Both the position numbers and the translations under genes were made by a program. The notes beneath the pieces are model-generated. The model saw only the letters and a list, made by a program, of their open reading frames with translations. It was not told where the DNA came from and ran no database searches. This document shows positions 55,507 to 63,905 of a stretch of 64,000 nucleotides of DNA, in pieces. Location of the stretch: the NCBI GenBank assembly GCA_964436315.1, contig CAYTCZ010000003.1, forward strand, positions 8,084 to 72,083. Reading direction: 5' to 3'. This stretch comes from CAYTCZ01 sp964436315. GTDB lineage: Bacteria > Actinomycetota > Thermoleophilia > Gaiellales > Gaiellaceae. Every line of letters begins with the position of its first letter. Position 1 is the first letter of the stretch.

Positions 55507-57591
55507 CTAGCCGTCCGTGGGGTTGATGATCAGGTTGAAGAAACGGTCGACCTCGGCCGCAAAGCCGGCCAGGACGATTGTCGTGGAGTCGAACTCGGTG
55601 ACGATTCCCGGGCCGTCAATCCGGTTCCCCGGCAGGAGCTTCGAGCGCTCGTAGATCTTGGTCGGTAACCAACCGCCCTGGAAATAGACCTCGTGCTCGT
55701 CGATGACTGCATCACCCGCATCCGGTTCCGCCCCGAGTTCTCCCTCCGGTAGCTGCGGCTCGGGCATCTTCCCGTACCCGATCGCCCTGAGGTTCACGAT
55801 CTCGCAGGTCGATCCCTCCATCTTGAACCGATAGAACTGCTCGTGCAGCTGGTTGAAACGCTCCGCCAGCATCTCGGTCCCGTTCCCGGCCAGCAGGGCC
55901 GGATCGATGTCGACCGGCAACTCGTATCCCTGCCGGTAGTAGCGCATGTCGACGTTGAACGAGAGTCGCTGGTTAGCCTCCGCGATCCCTTCACGCGAGA
56001 GCCACTCACGAGCTTCGTTGCCGAGCTCATCGAGGATTCCCCGGAGCTCATCGCCGGACACGTCGTCGATCGTGCGAATGAACGTGCGGGCGAACTCGTC
56101 CCGGAAGTCCGCAACAAGATCGCCGGCCGCACACAGGAGACCCGGGGCCGGCGGGACAACGACCGGAAACGAGCCCATCACCCTGGCGACCGCGTTCGCG
56201 TGCATCGGTCCGGCGCCGCCGAATGAGACGAGAGCGAAATCCCGTGGGTCGTAGCCCCGTTGGACCGACACCAGGCGAAGCGCGCCCGCCATGTTCTCGT
56301 TGACGATGTCGAGAATTCCTTCGGCCGCCTGGTAGACGTCAAGGCCGAGCGCGTCGCCGATCTTCTGCACGGCCGCCTTGGCGGCCGCAACGTCGAGCTT
56401 CATCTCTCCGCCCAGCAGCCGCGGGGGCAAGTGGCCGACCACGACGTTCGCGTCAGTGACAGTCGGTTCTTCTCCACCCTGGCCGTAGCTCGCCGGGCCG
56501 GGGTCTGCGCCGGCTGACTGCGGCCCGACTCGCAAGGCTCCCGTGACTTCGGGGACGTGCGCGATCGAGCCGCCGCCCGCGCCGACCGACCGGACGTTCA
56601 CACTCGGAACCTTGACCGGGATTACCTCACCGGGAAGTCCGAGGCCGTACGGGATCTCGGTCTGGCGGGCGATCGTCGGCTGGCCGTTCTCGCACAGGGC
56701 GACGTCCGTGGACGTCCCTCCCATGTCGAAGGTCAGAATGTTCTCGTATCCCGCCCGAACAGCGATGTACAGGGCACCGGCAACTCCGCCGGACGGCCCC
56801 GACAGAATCCCGTAGATCGGATTCTCCGAGGCGAGCTCGGCACTCATCAGACCTGCGTCCGAGCGGAGGATGTTCAGCTCCCCGCCGACTCCGATTTCTT
56901 TCAGAGAGTCTCCTAGGTGGCTGACATATGAATCGACGCGCGGTCGAACGTAGGAGTTCATGCAGGCCGTCAGCGTCCGTTCGTACTCGCGGAACTCGGG
57001 AAGCACGTCGGACGAGATCGTGACCGGAAAGCCGGGGTACAGCTCGTGGATGAGTTCTTTGATCTCGCGCTCGTGGGCTGGATTTGCGTACGAGTTGATG
57101 AGCGAGACCGTCAGCGTTTCGACTCCCGACTCGACGAGGTCGCGCACGACCTCCTTCACCTGTTCCCGGTCGACCTCCTGCACGACGTCGCCCTGCGCGC
57201 TTGTTCGTTCGACGGCCTCGCGGGTGTCTTCGAGCGCGGCCGGTGGGTCTGGCTTGATCATGATGATCCAGCCGGCGAGGGGCCCGGGCGTCTGTGAACG
57301 CGCCAGATGAAGGATCTGCTGGAAACCCTGCGTCGTGATCAGGCCGACGCGCGCGCCCTTGGCTTCCAGCATTGCGTTCGTCGCAACGGTCGTCCCATGC
57401 ATGACATACGCGAGATCGCTCGGGGAGATCCCGCCCGCGTCGCAAATTCGCTGCACCCCGGCCAGTACGCCTTCAGATGGATCGGCCGGCGTTGACGGCG
57501 TCTTCACTCGGTGAAGATCGCCCGTGTCATCGTCAACCAGCATGAGGTCGGTGAATGTTCCGCCGACATCCACCCCAAGTCTGTAAGCCAT
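55507..57591 (-). CDS. hyuA: Hydantoinase A subunit
   Basis: A 694-residue HyuA. It has [78 protein letters not shown] and SFGGAGPMHANAVARVMG. ATG at 57591 is fixed by AGAGGAG upstream and the family start. It is followed directly by HyuB and a cysteine hydrolase, so the unit looks like an N-methylhydantoin- or hydantoin-type pathway. Confidence 0.93.
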   Translation of the reverse strand: MAYRLGVDVGGTFTDLMLVDDDTGDLHRVKTPSTPADPSEGVLAGVQRICDAGGISPSDLAYVMHGTTVATNAMLEAKGARVGLITTQGFQQILHLARSQTPGPLAGWIIMIKPDPPAALEDTREAVERTSAQGDVVQEVDREQVKEVVRDLVESGVETLTVSLINSYANPAHEREIKELIHELYPGFPVTISSDVLPEFREYERTLTACMNSYVRPRVDSYVSHLGDSLKEIGVGGELNILRSDAGLMSAELASENPIYGILSGPSGGVAGALYIAVRAGYENILTFDMGGTSTDVALCENGQPTIARQTEIPYGLGLPGEVIPVKVPSVNVRSVGAGGGSIAHVPEVTGALRVGPQSAGADPGPASYGQGGEEPTVTDANVVVGHLPPRLLGGEMKLDVAAAKAAVQKIGDALGLDVYQAAEGILDIVNENMAGALRLVSVQRGYDPRDFALVSFGGAGPMHANAVARVMGSFPVVVPPAPGLLCAAGDLVADFRDEFARTFIRTIDDVSGDELRGILDELGNEAREWLSREGIAEANQRLSFNVDMRYYRQGYELPVDIDPALLAGNGTEMLAERFNQLHEQFYRFKMEGSTCEIVNLRAIGYGKMPEPQLPEGELGAEPDAGDAVIDEHEVYFQGGWLPTKIYERSKLLPGNRIDGPGIVTEFDSTTIVLAGFAAEVDRFFNLIINPTDG

Positions 57592-57608
57592 CCCTACTCC
57601 TCTTTCGC

Positions 57609-58502
57609 TCAGCCTGCTACCGGCTCGAAGATGCCCGCACGGTACACGTGACCCTCGAGTTGACGCTCGAGCACTCCCTCGAGCCATTCCGCGACTGCCA
57701 CCAGCTCACTGAGATCGATGCCCGTCTCGATGCCCTCGCCGTTGAGCAAATAGACAAGATCTTCCGTGCAGATGTTGCCCGTCGCTCGCGGGGCAAACGG
57801 GCATCCGCCGACACCGCCGACCGAGGCATCGATGACGGTCGCCCCGGATTCGAGCGCTGCGACGGCGTTCGCAAACCCGGTGTTCCTCGTGTTGTGGAGA
57901 TGGACGCCGATCGGGCACTCGAGCGCACTCGCTCCGCCGACGATCTCTCGAACTTGCCGGGGAACCGCGACACCGATCGTGTCCGCGAAAACGACCTCAT
58001 CTGCTGCACGGTCGCTGAGGCGCCGCGCGAGCTCGCGAACACGGCCCGGATCGACCGGTCCCTCGAACGGACATCCGAACGACGCTCCGATCGTGACGGT
58101 CGCTCGGAGTCCGTCCTCGTGCGCCCGTGCGACGATCGACTCGGCCGCTTCGACCGACTCGTCAACGGACGCGTTGGAATTCCGCTTGTTGAACGTCTCG
58201 GTCGCCGCGAAGGCGAAGTGGACTTCGTCGAGCTCGGTTTGCCGCAGCCGGTCGTAGCCCTTCTCGTTGAGGACAAGGCCGGCGTAGAGAACGTCCTCGT
58301 GTCGGTCGATCGAAGCCACGACCTCCTCGGCCCCTGCCATCTGCGGGACACGGGCCGGGTTGACGAAGCTCACCGCTTCGATTCGCGGCACGCCCGCTCC
58401 GGCGATTCGATTGACGAGCTCAGCCCGAAGTTCGGGCTCGAGAATCTTGTCGTCGTTCTGGAGCCCATCTCGCGGAGCGACGTCACAGATAACGACGCTC
58501 AT
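57609..58502 (-). CDS. HMG-CoA-lyase-family aldolase
   Basis: A 297-residue HMGL-like TIM barrel. It has the metal Asp in ICDVAPRDGLQND, the HLHNTRNTG metal His pair, and the catalytic signature GGCPFAPRATGNICTEDLVY (catalytic Cys). It cleaves 3-hydroxy-3-methylglutaryl-CoA or a related 3-hydroxyacyl-CoA. It overlaps the CaiB gene by 4 nt, suggesting that a CoA is added to the acid before cleavage. Confidence 0.9.
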   Translation of the reverse strand: MSVVICDVAPRDGLQNDDKILEPELRAELVNRIAGAGVPRIEAVSFVNPARVPQMAGAEEVVASIDRHEDVLYAGLVLNEKGYDRLRQTELDEVHFAFAATETFNKRNSNASVDESVEAAESIVARAHEDGLRATVTIGASFGCPFEGPVDPGRVRELARRLSDRAADEVVFADTIGVAVPRQVREIVGGASALECPIGVHLHNTRNTGFANAVAALESGATVIDASVGGVGGCPFAPRATGNICTEDLVYLLNGEGIETGIDLSELVAVAEWLEGVLERQLEGHVYRAGIFEPVAG

Positions 58503-59749
58503 ATGACTCCCTCCTCCTTGAGGTCGGCCAGATCATCCTGCGAGAGACCGAGCAGCTCGCCGTAGACCTCCTGGTTGTGGCTTCCCTCTTCCCACGTCGC
58601 TGACCATCTCACCGAGCCAGGCGTACGAGTGAGCTTCGGGACAATGCCGGGCCCAATGTAGGTTCCGAACTCCGGATCCTCGTGCTCGAGGAGCATGTCG
58701 CGAGCCTGAAACTGCGGATCCTCGAAGATGTCCGCGATCGTGTAAATCGGGCCGCAGATGACACCGGCGGCATTCAGGATCTCGTCGATCTCCTTCGCGT
58801 CGTGCGCTTCGGCCCAGTCGGCGATGATCCCCTCGAGCTCGTCCTGGTTCTCTCCTCGGGCAAGGTGTGTCGCGAACTTCGGATCCTCGGCGAGCTCAGG
58901 CTGTCCGATGGCTTCGCAGAGTCGCCCGAACACGTTGTCGGCGTTCGCGGCAATGACCATCCACTTGTCGTCTTTCGACTTAAAGATGTTCGAGGGAGCG
59001 ATTCCTCTAAGGCCCGTTCCGCCGGGCCCACGAACGATGCCGAGGCGATCGTACTCCGGCACCATGCTTTCGAGCATGGCGAAGGAGGCTTCCATGAGAG
59101 AAACGTCGACGACCTGCCCGCGTCCACCGCCGAGCGCGTCGCGCCAGTACAGCGCCGCGAGAATGCCCTGGGCGGTGAACATGCCGGCGAGCGAGTCTCC
59201 GAGCGAGATGTGGATGCGAGGCGGTGGTTCGTCCGGGAACCCGTTGATGTAGCGGATCCCACCCATCGCCTCTGCCACCGACGCGAAACCGGCACGCTCT
59301 GCGTACGGCCCCGTCTGTCCGTAGCCGGAGACGCGGGCGAGGATGACCTTCGGATTGACCTCGCTCAGTTGGTCGTACCCGAGGTTCCACTTCTCTAGCG
59401 TCCCGGGTCGGAAGTTCTCGGTGAGGACGTCGCTCTGCTTCACCAGTTCCAGCAGGAGTTCTTGCCCGCGCTCCGACCGCAGGTTGAGGGTGATGCACTT
59501 CTTGTTCCGCGACTGCACCGGCCACCAGAGCGAGCGGCCCTTGTACCGAGCCTTTCCCCAATCACGGATGGGATCCGGCTTCCCCGGCGGCTCAATCTTG
59601 ATGATCTCTGCTCCCATGTCACCGAGCAGCCGGCCGGTAAACGGTCCGGCCAGCAGCATGCCAAGCTCGATAACGCGTACCCCTTCCAGCGGGCCTGCTC
59701 CATTAAGTGCCTCCGCCGTGCCGCCCGACGCTGTTGCCATCTCAGTCAT
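58499..59749 (-). CDS. Class III (CaiB/BaiF) CoA transferase
   Basis: A 416-residue family III CoA transferase. It has GPLEGVRVIELGMLLAGPFT, LLGDMGAEIIKIEPPGKPDP and NRNKK-type CoA contacts in SRNKKCITLNLRSERGQELL. The catalytic Asp is expected in SLGDSLAGMFTAQGILAALY, with VDVSLMEASFAMLE following. It activates a carboxylic acid for the HMGL-like lyase. It overlaps the GntR gene by 8 nt. Confidence 0.9.
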   Translation of the reverse strand: MTEMATASGGTAEALNGAGPLEGVRVIELGMLLAGPFTGRLLGDMGAEIIKIEPPGKPDPIRDWGKARYKGRSLWWPVQSRNKKCITLNLRSERGQELLLELVKQSDVLTENFRPGTLEKWNLGYDQLSEVNPKVILARVSGYGQTGPYAERAGFASVAEAMGGIRYINGFPDEPPPRIHISLGDSLAGMFTAQGILAALYWRDALGGGRGQVVDVSLMEASFAMLESMVPEYDRLGIVRGPGGTGLRGIAPSNIFKSKDDKWMVIAANADNVFGRLCEAIGQPELAEDPKFATHLARGENQDELEGIIADWAEAHDAKEIDEILNAAGVICGPIYTIADIFEDPQFQARDMLLEHEDPEFGTYIGPGIVPKLTRTPGSVRWSATWEEGSHNQEVYGELLGLSQDDLADLKEEGVI

Positions 59750-60434
59750 CAGTTCTCCTTAGACGGTCGATGAGGAAATCCCGAGCTTCGAAGACGTGCT
59801 CTTTCATGATGAGCTCTGCACGCTCAGCCTCTCGCGCCGAGAGAGCGTGGGTGAGTTGCTGGTGGTAGTGCTCCGAGATCAGCTTCTGCTCGGGGGAGTA
59901 CCAGTGATAGCTCTTGTAGACGAGCGGGAGCTCGATCGTCTTCATGACCATTCCTGCAAGTCGCTCGCTCCCCGCTGCAACGAGGACGATCTGATGGAAG
60001 TTCAGATTCTCGCGAATCAGGTCATCTGCGTCGTCGGCGACCCGCAGGGTGGCGAACCGAGCGTTCGATTCTTCCAGGCGCATGATTTCGGCTTGCGAGA
60101 TCCGCTCGGCGGCTCGCCGTGCGGCGTGTCCTTCGAGGAGCGCGCGCAGCTCGTACATGTCCGCGATCTCGTCGGCTGCGTACGACCGCACCGTCGCTCC
60201 GCGATTGGGGCTAGACGTCACGAGCCCCTCGGCCTGGAGGAGGAGGAGCGCCTCCCGGACGGGGGTCCGTGAGATCCCCAGTTCGCGCGCTAGTTCCTCT
60301 TCCTTGAGACGAGTTCCTGGCCCGAGTCGTCCGTCGATGATCGCCATCCGGAGGAGCTCAGTCGCGGCGTCGCTCGCGTTTCGCGTGAGCGGGGTCTGAT
60401 CGTCCGCGAGGATGCCCACCGAGGGAAATAGCAT
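59742..60434 (-). CDS. GntR-family (FCD-type) transcriptional regulator
   Basis: A 230-residue repressor-type protein. The winged helix is LKEEELARELGISRTPVREA (about residues 44-63), then LVTSSPNRGATVRSYAADE. The FCD ligand domain has ELRALLEGHAARRAAERIS and a metal His set including NLNFHQIVL and ISEHYHQQLTHAL. It heads a nine-gene run and probably senses a pathway acid. The first ATG (60434) lies inside the palindrome at 60431, so the true start may be GTG 60419. Confidence 0.88.
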   Translation of the reverse strand: MLFPSVGILADDQTPLTRNASDAATELLRMAIIDGRLGPGTRLKEEELARELGISRTPVREALLLLQAEGLVTSSPNRGATVRSYAADEIADMYELRALLEGHAARRAAERISQAEIMRLEESNARFATLRVADDADDLIRENLNFHQIVLVAAGSERLAGMVMKTIELPLVYKSYHWYSPEQKLISEHYHQQLTHALSAREAERAELIMKEHVFEARDFLIDRLRRTDD

Positions 60435-60443
60435 ACAGTATGC
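60431..60443. promoter_or_regulatory. Palindromic GntR-type operator over both divergent starts
   Basis: GCATAC-A-GTATGC is a perfect 13-bp palindrome resembling FCD-type GntR operators (TNGTATACNA-like). It contains the annotated ATG of both the GntR gene (60434, minus) and the DehI-like gene (60440, plus). Autoregulation and control of the divergent gene are likely. Confidence 0.6.
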
Positions 60444-61135
60444 AAGTGATCCCTCGCCTGGACCCACGAGTCTCCTCTGTCCTCCTTGACGTCCGGGCCC
60501 GGATGGACTTCGTCCCGGCCCTTTTCAAGCGGCTGTCCGGCGATCCCGACGCGCTTCTGCTCGCCTGGCTCCAGGCGCGAGCTATCTACGACGATCCGCG
60601 GTCGCCGCGGTCGACGGCAAGGCTCGAAGAAGCAGCGAGGGCCACGCTCGACTACCGGCCAAGCGAGGATGTTCGGAATGCCGTCGAGCCGTTCCGTAGG
60701 GAACTCCCGAGCCTTCTGCTCATCGTCACGTCGCTCGGGCTTGCCCTCGACGGGGAACTCCCGGCACAGCCACTCCCGCCGCTGAACCTTCCCGAGCCGG
60801 GACCGCTGCCAGCGACGCCGGTTCCCGAGTATCCGGGTGAGCATGCTCTCTATGACGACATCCGCGCCGTGTACGGAACGGAACACGTTCCGAGCATGTT
60901 CAGGGCGCTCGCTGCTGACGGCCTTCTGGAGGAAGCCTGGGCAGGAATTGGCCCATACCTCTCCTCCTCGCCCGGTCGTGCTCACGTCCAGCGCCTGCGC
61001 GCTCGCGCCGACATCGAGGCCCGCTCGTTCGCAGAATTCGCGTGCTTCACGTCAGAGAGTGCGAGACCGATCCTCGACCAGTTTCGGATCGCCCTCCCGC
61101 AAAACCTGGTTTTCGTCATGGCCGCGGGTTCCTAG
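60440..61135 (+). CDS. DehI-like halocarboxylic acid dehalogenase family protein
   Basis: A 231-residue helical protein. LYDDIRAVYGTEHVPSMFRA and the LLEEAW that follows (about residues 133-160) match the repeat of DehI group I 2-haloacid dehalogenases and relatives in AhpD-like folds. DehI enzymes have two such repeats; here the N-terminal one (VRARMDFVPALFKRLSGDP) is weaker. It may remove halogen from a haloacid or have a different role. The start could also be GTG 60446, clear of the operator. Confidence 0.6.
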   Translation: MQVIPRLDPRVSSVLLDVRARMDFVPALFKRLSGDPDALLLAWLQARAIYDDPRSPRSTARLEEAARATLDYRPSEDVRNAVEPFRRELPSLLLIVTSLGLALDGELPAQPLPPLNLPEPGPLPATPVPEYPGEHALYDDIRAVYGTEHVPSMFRALAADGLLEEAWAGIGPYLSSSPGRAHVQRLRARADIEARSFAEFACFTSESARPILDQFRIALPQNLVFVMAAGS

Positions 61136-61170
61136 CGGACTACGGCCGCAACCGGCTCACGCCAATCCTG

Positions 61171-62349
61171 CTACGCGAGGGCGGGCTCCGGTCGGGCCTG
61201 TCGAAGTCGGGACGCGACAAGCGCTCCAGTGATCGCAAGACCGGCACAAGTCGCCCAGAGGACGTCCCAGCCGGCCTGATCTGCCAACGCGCCCATCGGT
61301 GGAGCGGTAAAGGCCGAGAGGACAAAGATCAAAGAGGCCGCGATTGCCACCGATTGTCCGGCAAGCTCGGGCGAAGACCGCTCGCCGGCGCTCACGTAGA
61401 CGAGCGCGTTCCAGCCGAGCGCGCCGAAAGCGAATATAACGGCAGCCACCAGCACGGCCGCGGCGCCAAAGTGCAATGCAATGCCGAAGAGGCACGCGCC
61501 GGCAGCTGCGACCCAGCCCGCACCGACGAGAGCCCGGACCCGGCGGGTCCCACCGTCGCGGTCGGCAACTCTCCCCCACACGATGCGCGCCACTCCCGCC
61601 GTAACGTTGATGGCAAAGAACAAGATCCAGGCAAAGAGCGACGAGAAGCCTGCATCCCGGACCGCGGGCACCACGTAGACTAGAAACGCTTGGAGCACGA
61701 CGATATACAGCGTCGCAACGAGCAAGAGGCGCGGCATCCCTGGAGCGCGAACGACCGCTAGCAGGCTGATCGGCGGACGCTTCTCAGCGGTCGGCGATCT
61801 CTCTGCGACGAGCGCGAACGGGATTCCCGTGGCCGCAGCGGCTCCGGCGCAAACAAGGAGTACGAGCTCGACTCCCCCGGCAGCTTCGAGCGCGGGAAGG
61901 AGCACCGCTCCGATTGCGCCGCCGAGGGGAACCGCCATCTGGCGAATCCCGAGAGCGCGCCCTCGCTCGGCGATTCCGTACGCTCGAAAAACCGAACTCA
62001 TGCCGGCAATCGGTATCGCAGCCATGCCCAGGCCCGAGATGAAGAGGAAGCCAACGAGCATCGCAGCCGAGGAGGCAAGTGCAGCCCCGATGAGCCCAGC
62101 CGTGCCGACCGCGACCCCGACGAAGGTCGTGATGCGGCCGCCGTATCGGTCGACTGCGACGCCCGCTCCAAGGAGAGCAACTCCCGACCCGAGGAGGCTC
62201 GCAGTCAACATCGCGCCCAGGACGAAGAGGCCAACCCCGAACTCCTCCTGAACCTCCGGCCCGATCGCCGGGAGCCCGAAGTTCAGGAGCGAGTTCGCGG
62301 CCTGGGCAGCCGAGGCCCAGATCAGCACCGTCCTCGGTGACCGACTCAT
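61171..62349 (-). CDS. Major facilitator superfamily transporter
   Basis: A 392-residue MFS protein with about twelve hydrophobic helices. The loop 2-3 motif reads GVAVDRYGGRITT, close to the MFS consensus GxxxDRxGRR, and PIAGMSSVFRAYGIAERGRA precedes the central part. It likely carries a carboxylate or amino acid. The start overlaps the beta-hydroxyacid dehydrogenase stop by 4 nt. Confidence 0.87.
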   Translation of the reverse strand: MSRSPRTVLIWASAAQAANSLLNFGLPAIGPEVQEEFGVGLFVLGAMLTASLLGSGVALLGAGVAVDRYGGRITTFVGVAVGTAGLIGAALASSAAMLVGFLFISGLGMAAIPIAGMSSVFRAYGIAERGRALGIRQMAVPLGGAIGAVLLPALEAAGGVELVLLVCAGAAAATGIPFALVAERSPTAEKRPPISLLAVVRAPGMPRLLLVATLYIVVLQAFLVYVVPAVRDAGFSSLFAWILFFAINVTAGVARIVWGRVADRDGGTRRVRALVGAGWVAAAGACLFGIALHFGAAAVLVAAVIFAFGALGWNALVYVSAGERSSPELAGQSVAIAASLIFVLSAFTAPPMGALADQAGWDVLWATCAGLAITGALVASRLRQARPEPALA

Positions 62350-63221
62350 TCAACGACTGCGCGGTACACGGCGGAGTAGTCGAGGTCGCCTAATCCGGCA
62401 GCTCGCGCCCGGCTGTATGCCCGGAGCGCCTCCATCGCAACGCTGGCCTCGACTCCGGCTTCGGTCGCCAGCTCGAGGCCAAGCTCAAGGTCCTTGTGTA
62501 GAAGGTCGAGCGTGAACATGGGCTCGAAGCTCCGTGACGCAGGATGATCCTCGCTTACACCTGCGAGCGGGAAGCGGACCCTCATGACGCGCGAGTCGCT
62601 CGTCGAGCTCGTCAGTACCTCGAACGCGAGCTTCGGATCGACTCCCTCGCGCTCGAGGATCGCGCTGCCTTCACAGATCGCGACCATCTCGGCTGCCACG
62701 ATGAGGTTGTTACACAGCTTCAACACTTGCCCCGATCCGACGTCCCCAGCATGGACGACCAGTGTTCCGAGGTTCTCGAGCAGCGGTCTGCACGCCTCGA
62801 AGACTTCGCGCTTCCCGCCGACCATAATTGCGAGTGTGCCCGTCCTCGCTCCGATCGGCCCACCGCTGACTGGAGCATCGAGAAGCTCGACCCCGCCCTC
62901 TGTCAGTGAAGAGGCGAGCTTCCGCTCGAGCGCAGGCGGACTCGTTGACATCTCGATCACCGTCGCGCCGTGCCGAGCACCGTGGCGGATCCCGTCCGGC
63001 CCTAGGACGACCTCCTCGACGACCGCCGGCGATGGAAGCGAAGTGATCAGAACGTCGGTCTGGGCCGCTGCTTCCGCGGGCGACGCCGCTCGCGCGACCC
63101 CGAGCGCGTCGAGTCTTCCCGCATCCGTGTCACAGGCGATGACTTCGTAACCGGCGTCGAGAAGCCGGCGAGCCATGAGAGAGCCCATGGTGCCGACGCC
63201 GATGAACGCGACTCTGCTCAC
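62346..63221 (-). CDS. NAD(P)-dependent beta-hydroxyacid dehydrogenase
   Basis: A protein of about 291 residues of the 3-hydroxyisobutyrate / tartronate-semialdehyde reductase family. It has VAFIGVGTMGSLMARRLLDAG (Rossmann), MSTSPPALERKLA, DAPVSGGPIGARTGTLAIMVGG (substrate loop) and catalytic Lys in GSGQVLKLCNNLIVA. GTG 63221 fits the family start; GTG 63227 is also possible. It is coupled to the MFS gene. Confidence 0.88.
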   Translation of the reverse strand: MSRVAFIGVGTMGSLMARRLLDAGYEVIACDTDAGRLDALGVARAASPAEAAAQTDVLITSLPSPAVVEEVVLGPDGIRHGARHGATVIEMSTSPPALERKLASSLTEGGVELLDAPVSGGPIGARTGTLAIMVGGKREVFEACRPLLENLGTLVVHAGDVGSGQVLKLCNNLIVAAEMVAICEGSAILEREGVDPKLAFEVLTSSTSDSRVMRVRFPLAGVSEDHPASRSFEPMFTLDLLHKDLELGLELATEAGVEASVAMEALRAYSRARAAGLGDLDYSAVYRAVVE

Positions 63222-63330
63222 CAACACCCGGTGGCCACTACCACGGGTCGCTCCCGACTCCCCGGAACCTGCTTCTGATTTGGCACAGGAATTGCCGGTC
63301 CGTCAACGGCCGCTCGCTAATCTCACTGAC

Positions 63331-63372
63331 GAGGGTGGTGGGTCAGGACCCCCCACCCGGGTGGGGCGGTGG
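63331..63372 (+). repeat. Dispersed G-rich palindromic repeat, copy B
   Basis: GAGGGTGGTGGGT, then CCCCACCCGGGTGGGG, an almost perfect palindromic core. It matches copy A (19300) and copy C (23894, minus). It lies 57 nt upstream of the OsmC-like selenoprotein start. Confidence 0.6.
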
Positions 63373-63428
63373 TTGGACAGTGGGAAGGTTGCTTCACAAC
63401 GGCGGCGCATTCCTTCTAGCCTACGCGT

Positions 63429-63905
63429 ATGGGAGACGTTGTCTACAGATCGCAGGCGCGAATCGAGCGAATTCGCGGACCGCTTCGCCGGGCAGACCTC
63501 CCCGGCGCAGCCGAAGCCGTCTACTTCGGCGTCCATGATGAGATTGCCGAGTTCTATGGCGTTCCACCCGGTACCGAAGCCGAGCGTACCGCCACGCTCG
63601 ACTACATCGTCGCGGCGGCTGCCGGCTGACTCACCGGAACCCTTGGAGGCGCGCTGGAAGCGCGTCAGGTACCGGCGAGCGAGGGACGACTCATCGGCGA
63701 GGCGACGGGTGAGATCGAATCCTCCGACGATGGCGTACTCGTGATCCGACGGATCCACGTGATCTACTCCTTGCGGGTCGATTCCGACGTCGACGAGTCC
63801 AAGGTTCAACGGGCATTCGACAATCACATGCCGAAGTGCCCTGTCTACCGATCGATCGAGGCCGCAATCGACGTGACGACCGAACTTCAACTCGTCCACG
63901 CCTGA
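63429..63905 (+). CDS. OsmC-like peroxidase with in-frame TGA at the peroxidatic Cys (putative selenoprotein)
   Basis: From ATG at 63429: 66 codons ending LDYIVAAAAG, then TGA (63627-63629), then LTGTLGGALEARQVPASEGR and on to a true stop at 63903-63905, 158 residues in total. In OsmC-family proteins the peroxidatic Cys sits in the AAAG-C-L-TGT context, so U67 is exactly that residue. The second Cys is intact at C137 (HMPKCPVYRSIEAAID). A SECIS-like hairpin follows. It probably reduces organic hydroperoxides. A 66-residue call would lose the catalytic half. The upstream RBS is weak; a leaderless start is possible. Confidence 0.82.
63634..63675 (+). promoter_or_regulatory. Putative SECIS hairpin of the OsmC-like gene
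   Basis: Lower stem CCGG/CCGG with further A-T and CC/GG pairs, a bulge (CTTGGA side), and a 7-bp upper stem GGCGCGC/GCGCGTC (one G-U) with loop TGGAA. The loop starts 26 nt after the TGA with G second. A bulged U-containing stem is also seen in the E. coli fdhF SECIS. Confidence 0.7.

Noticed and set aside
10481..63905. Genome-wide reassignment of TGA to an amino acid
   Set aside because: Many intact genes here end in TGA at the expected family length (for example maoC-like, PrpD and cofC, with TGATG or GTGA overlaps), so TGA is a normal stop outside the three special contexts.
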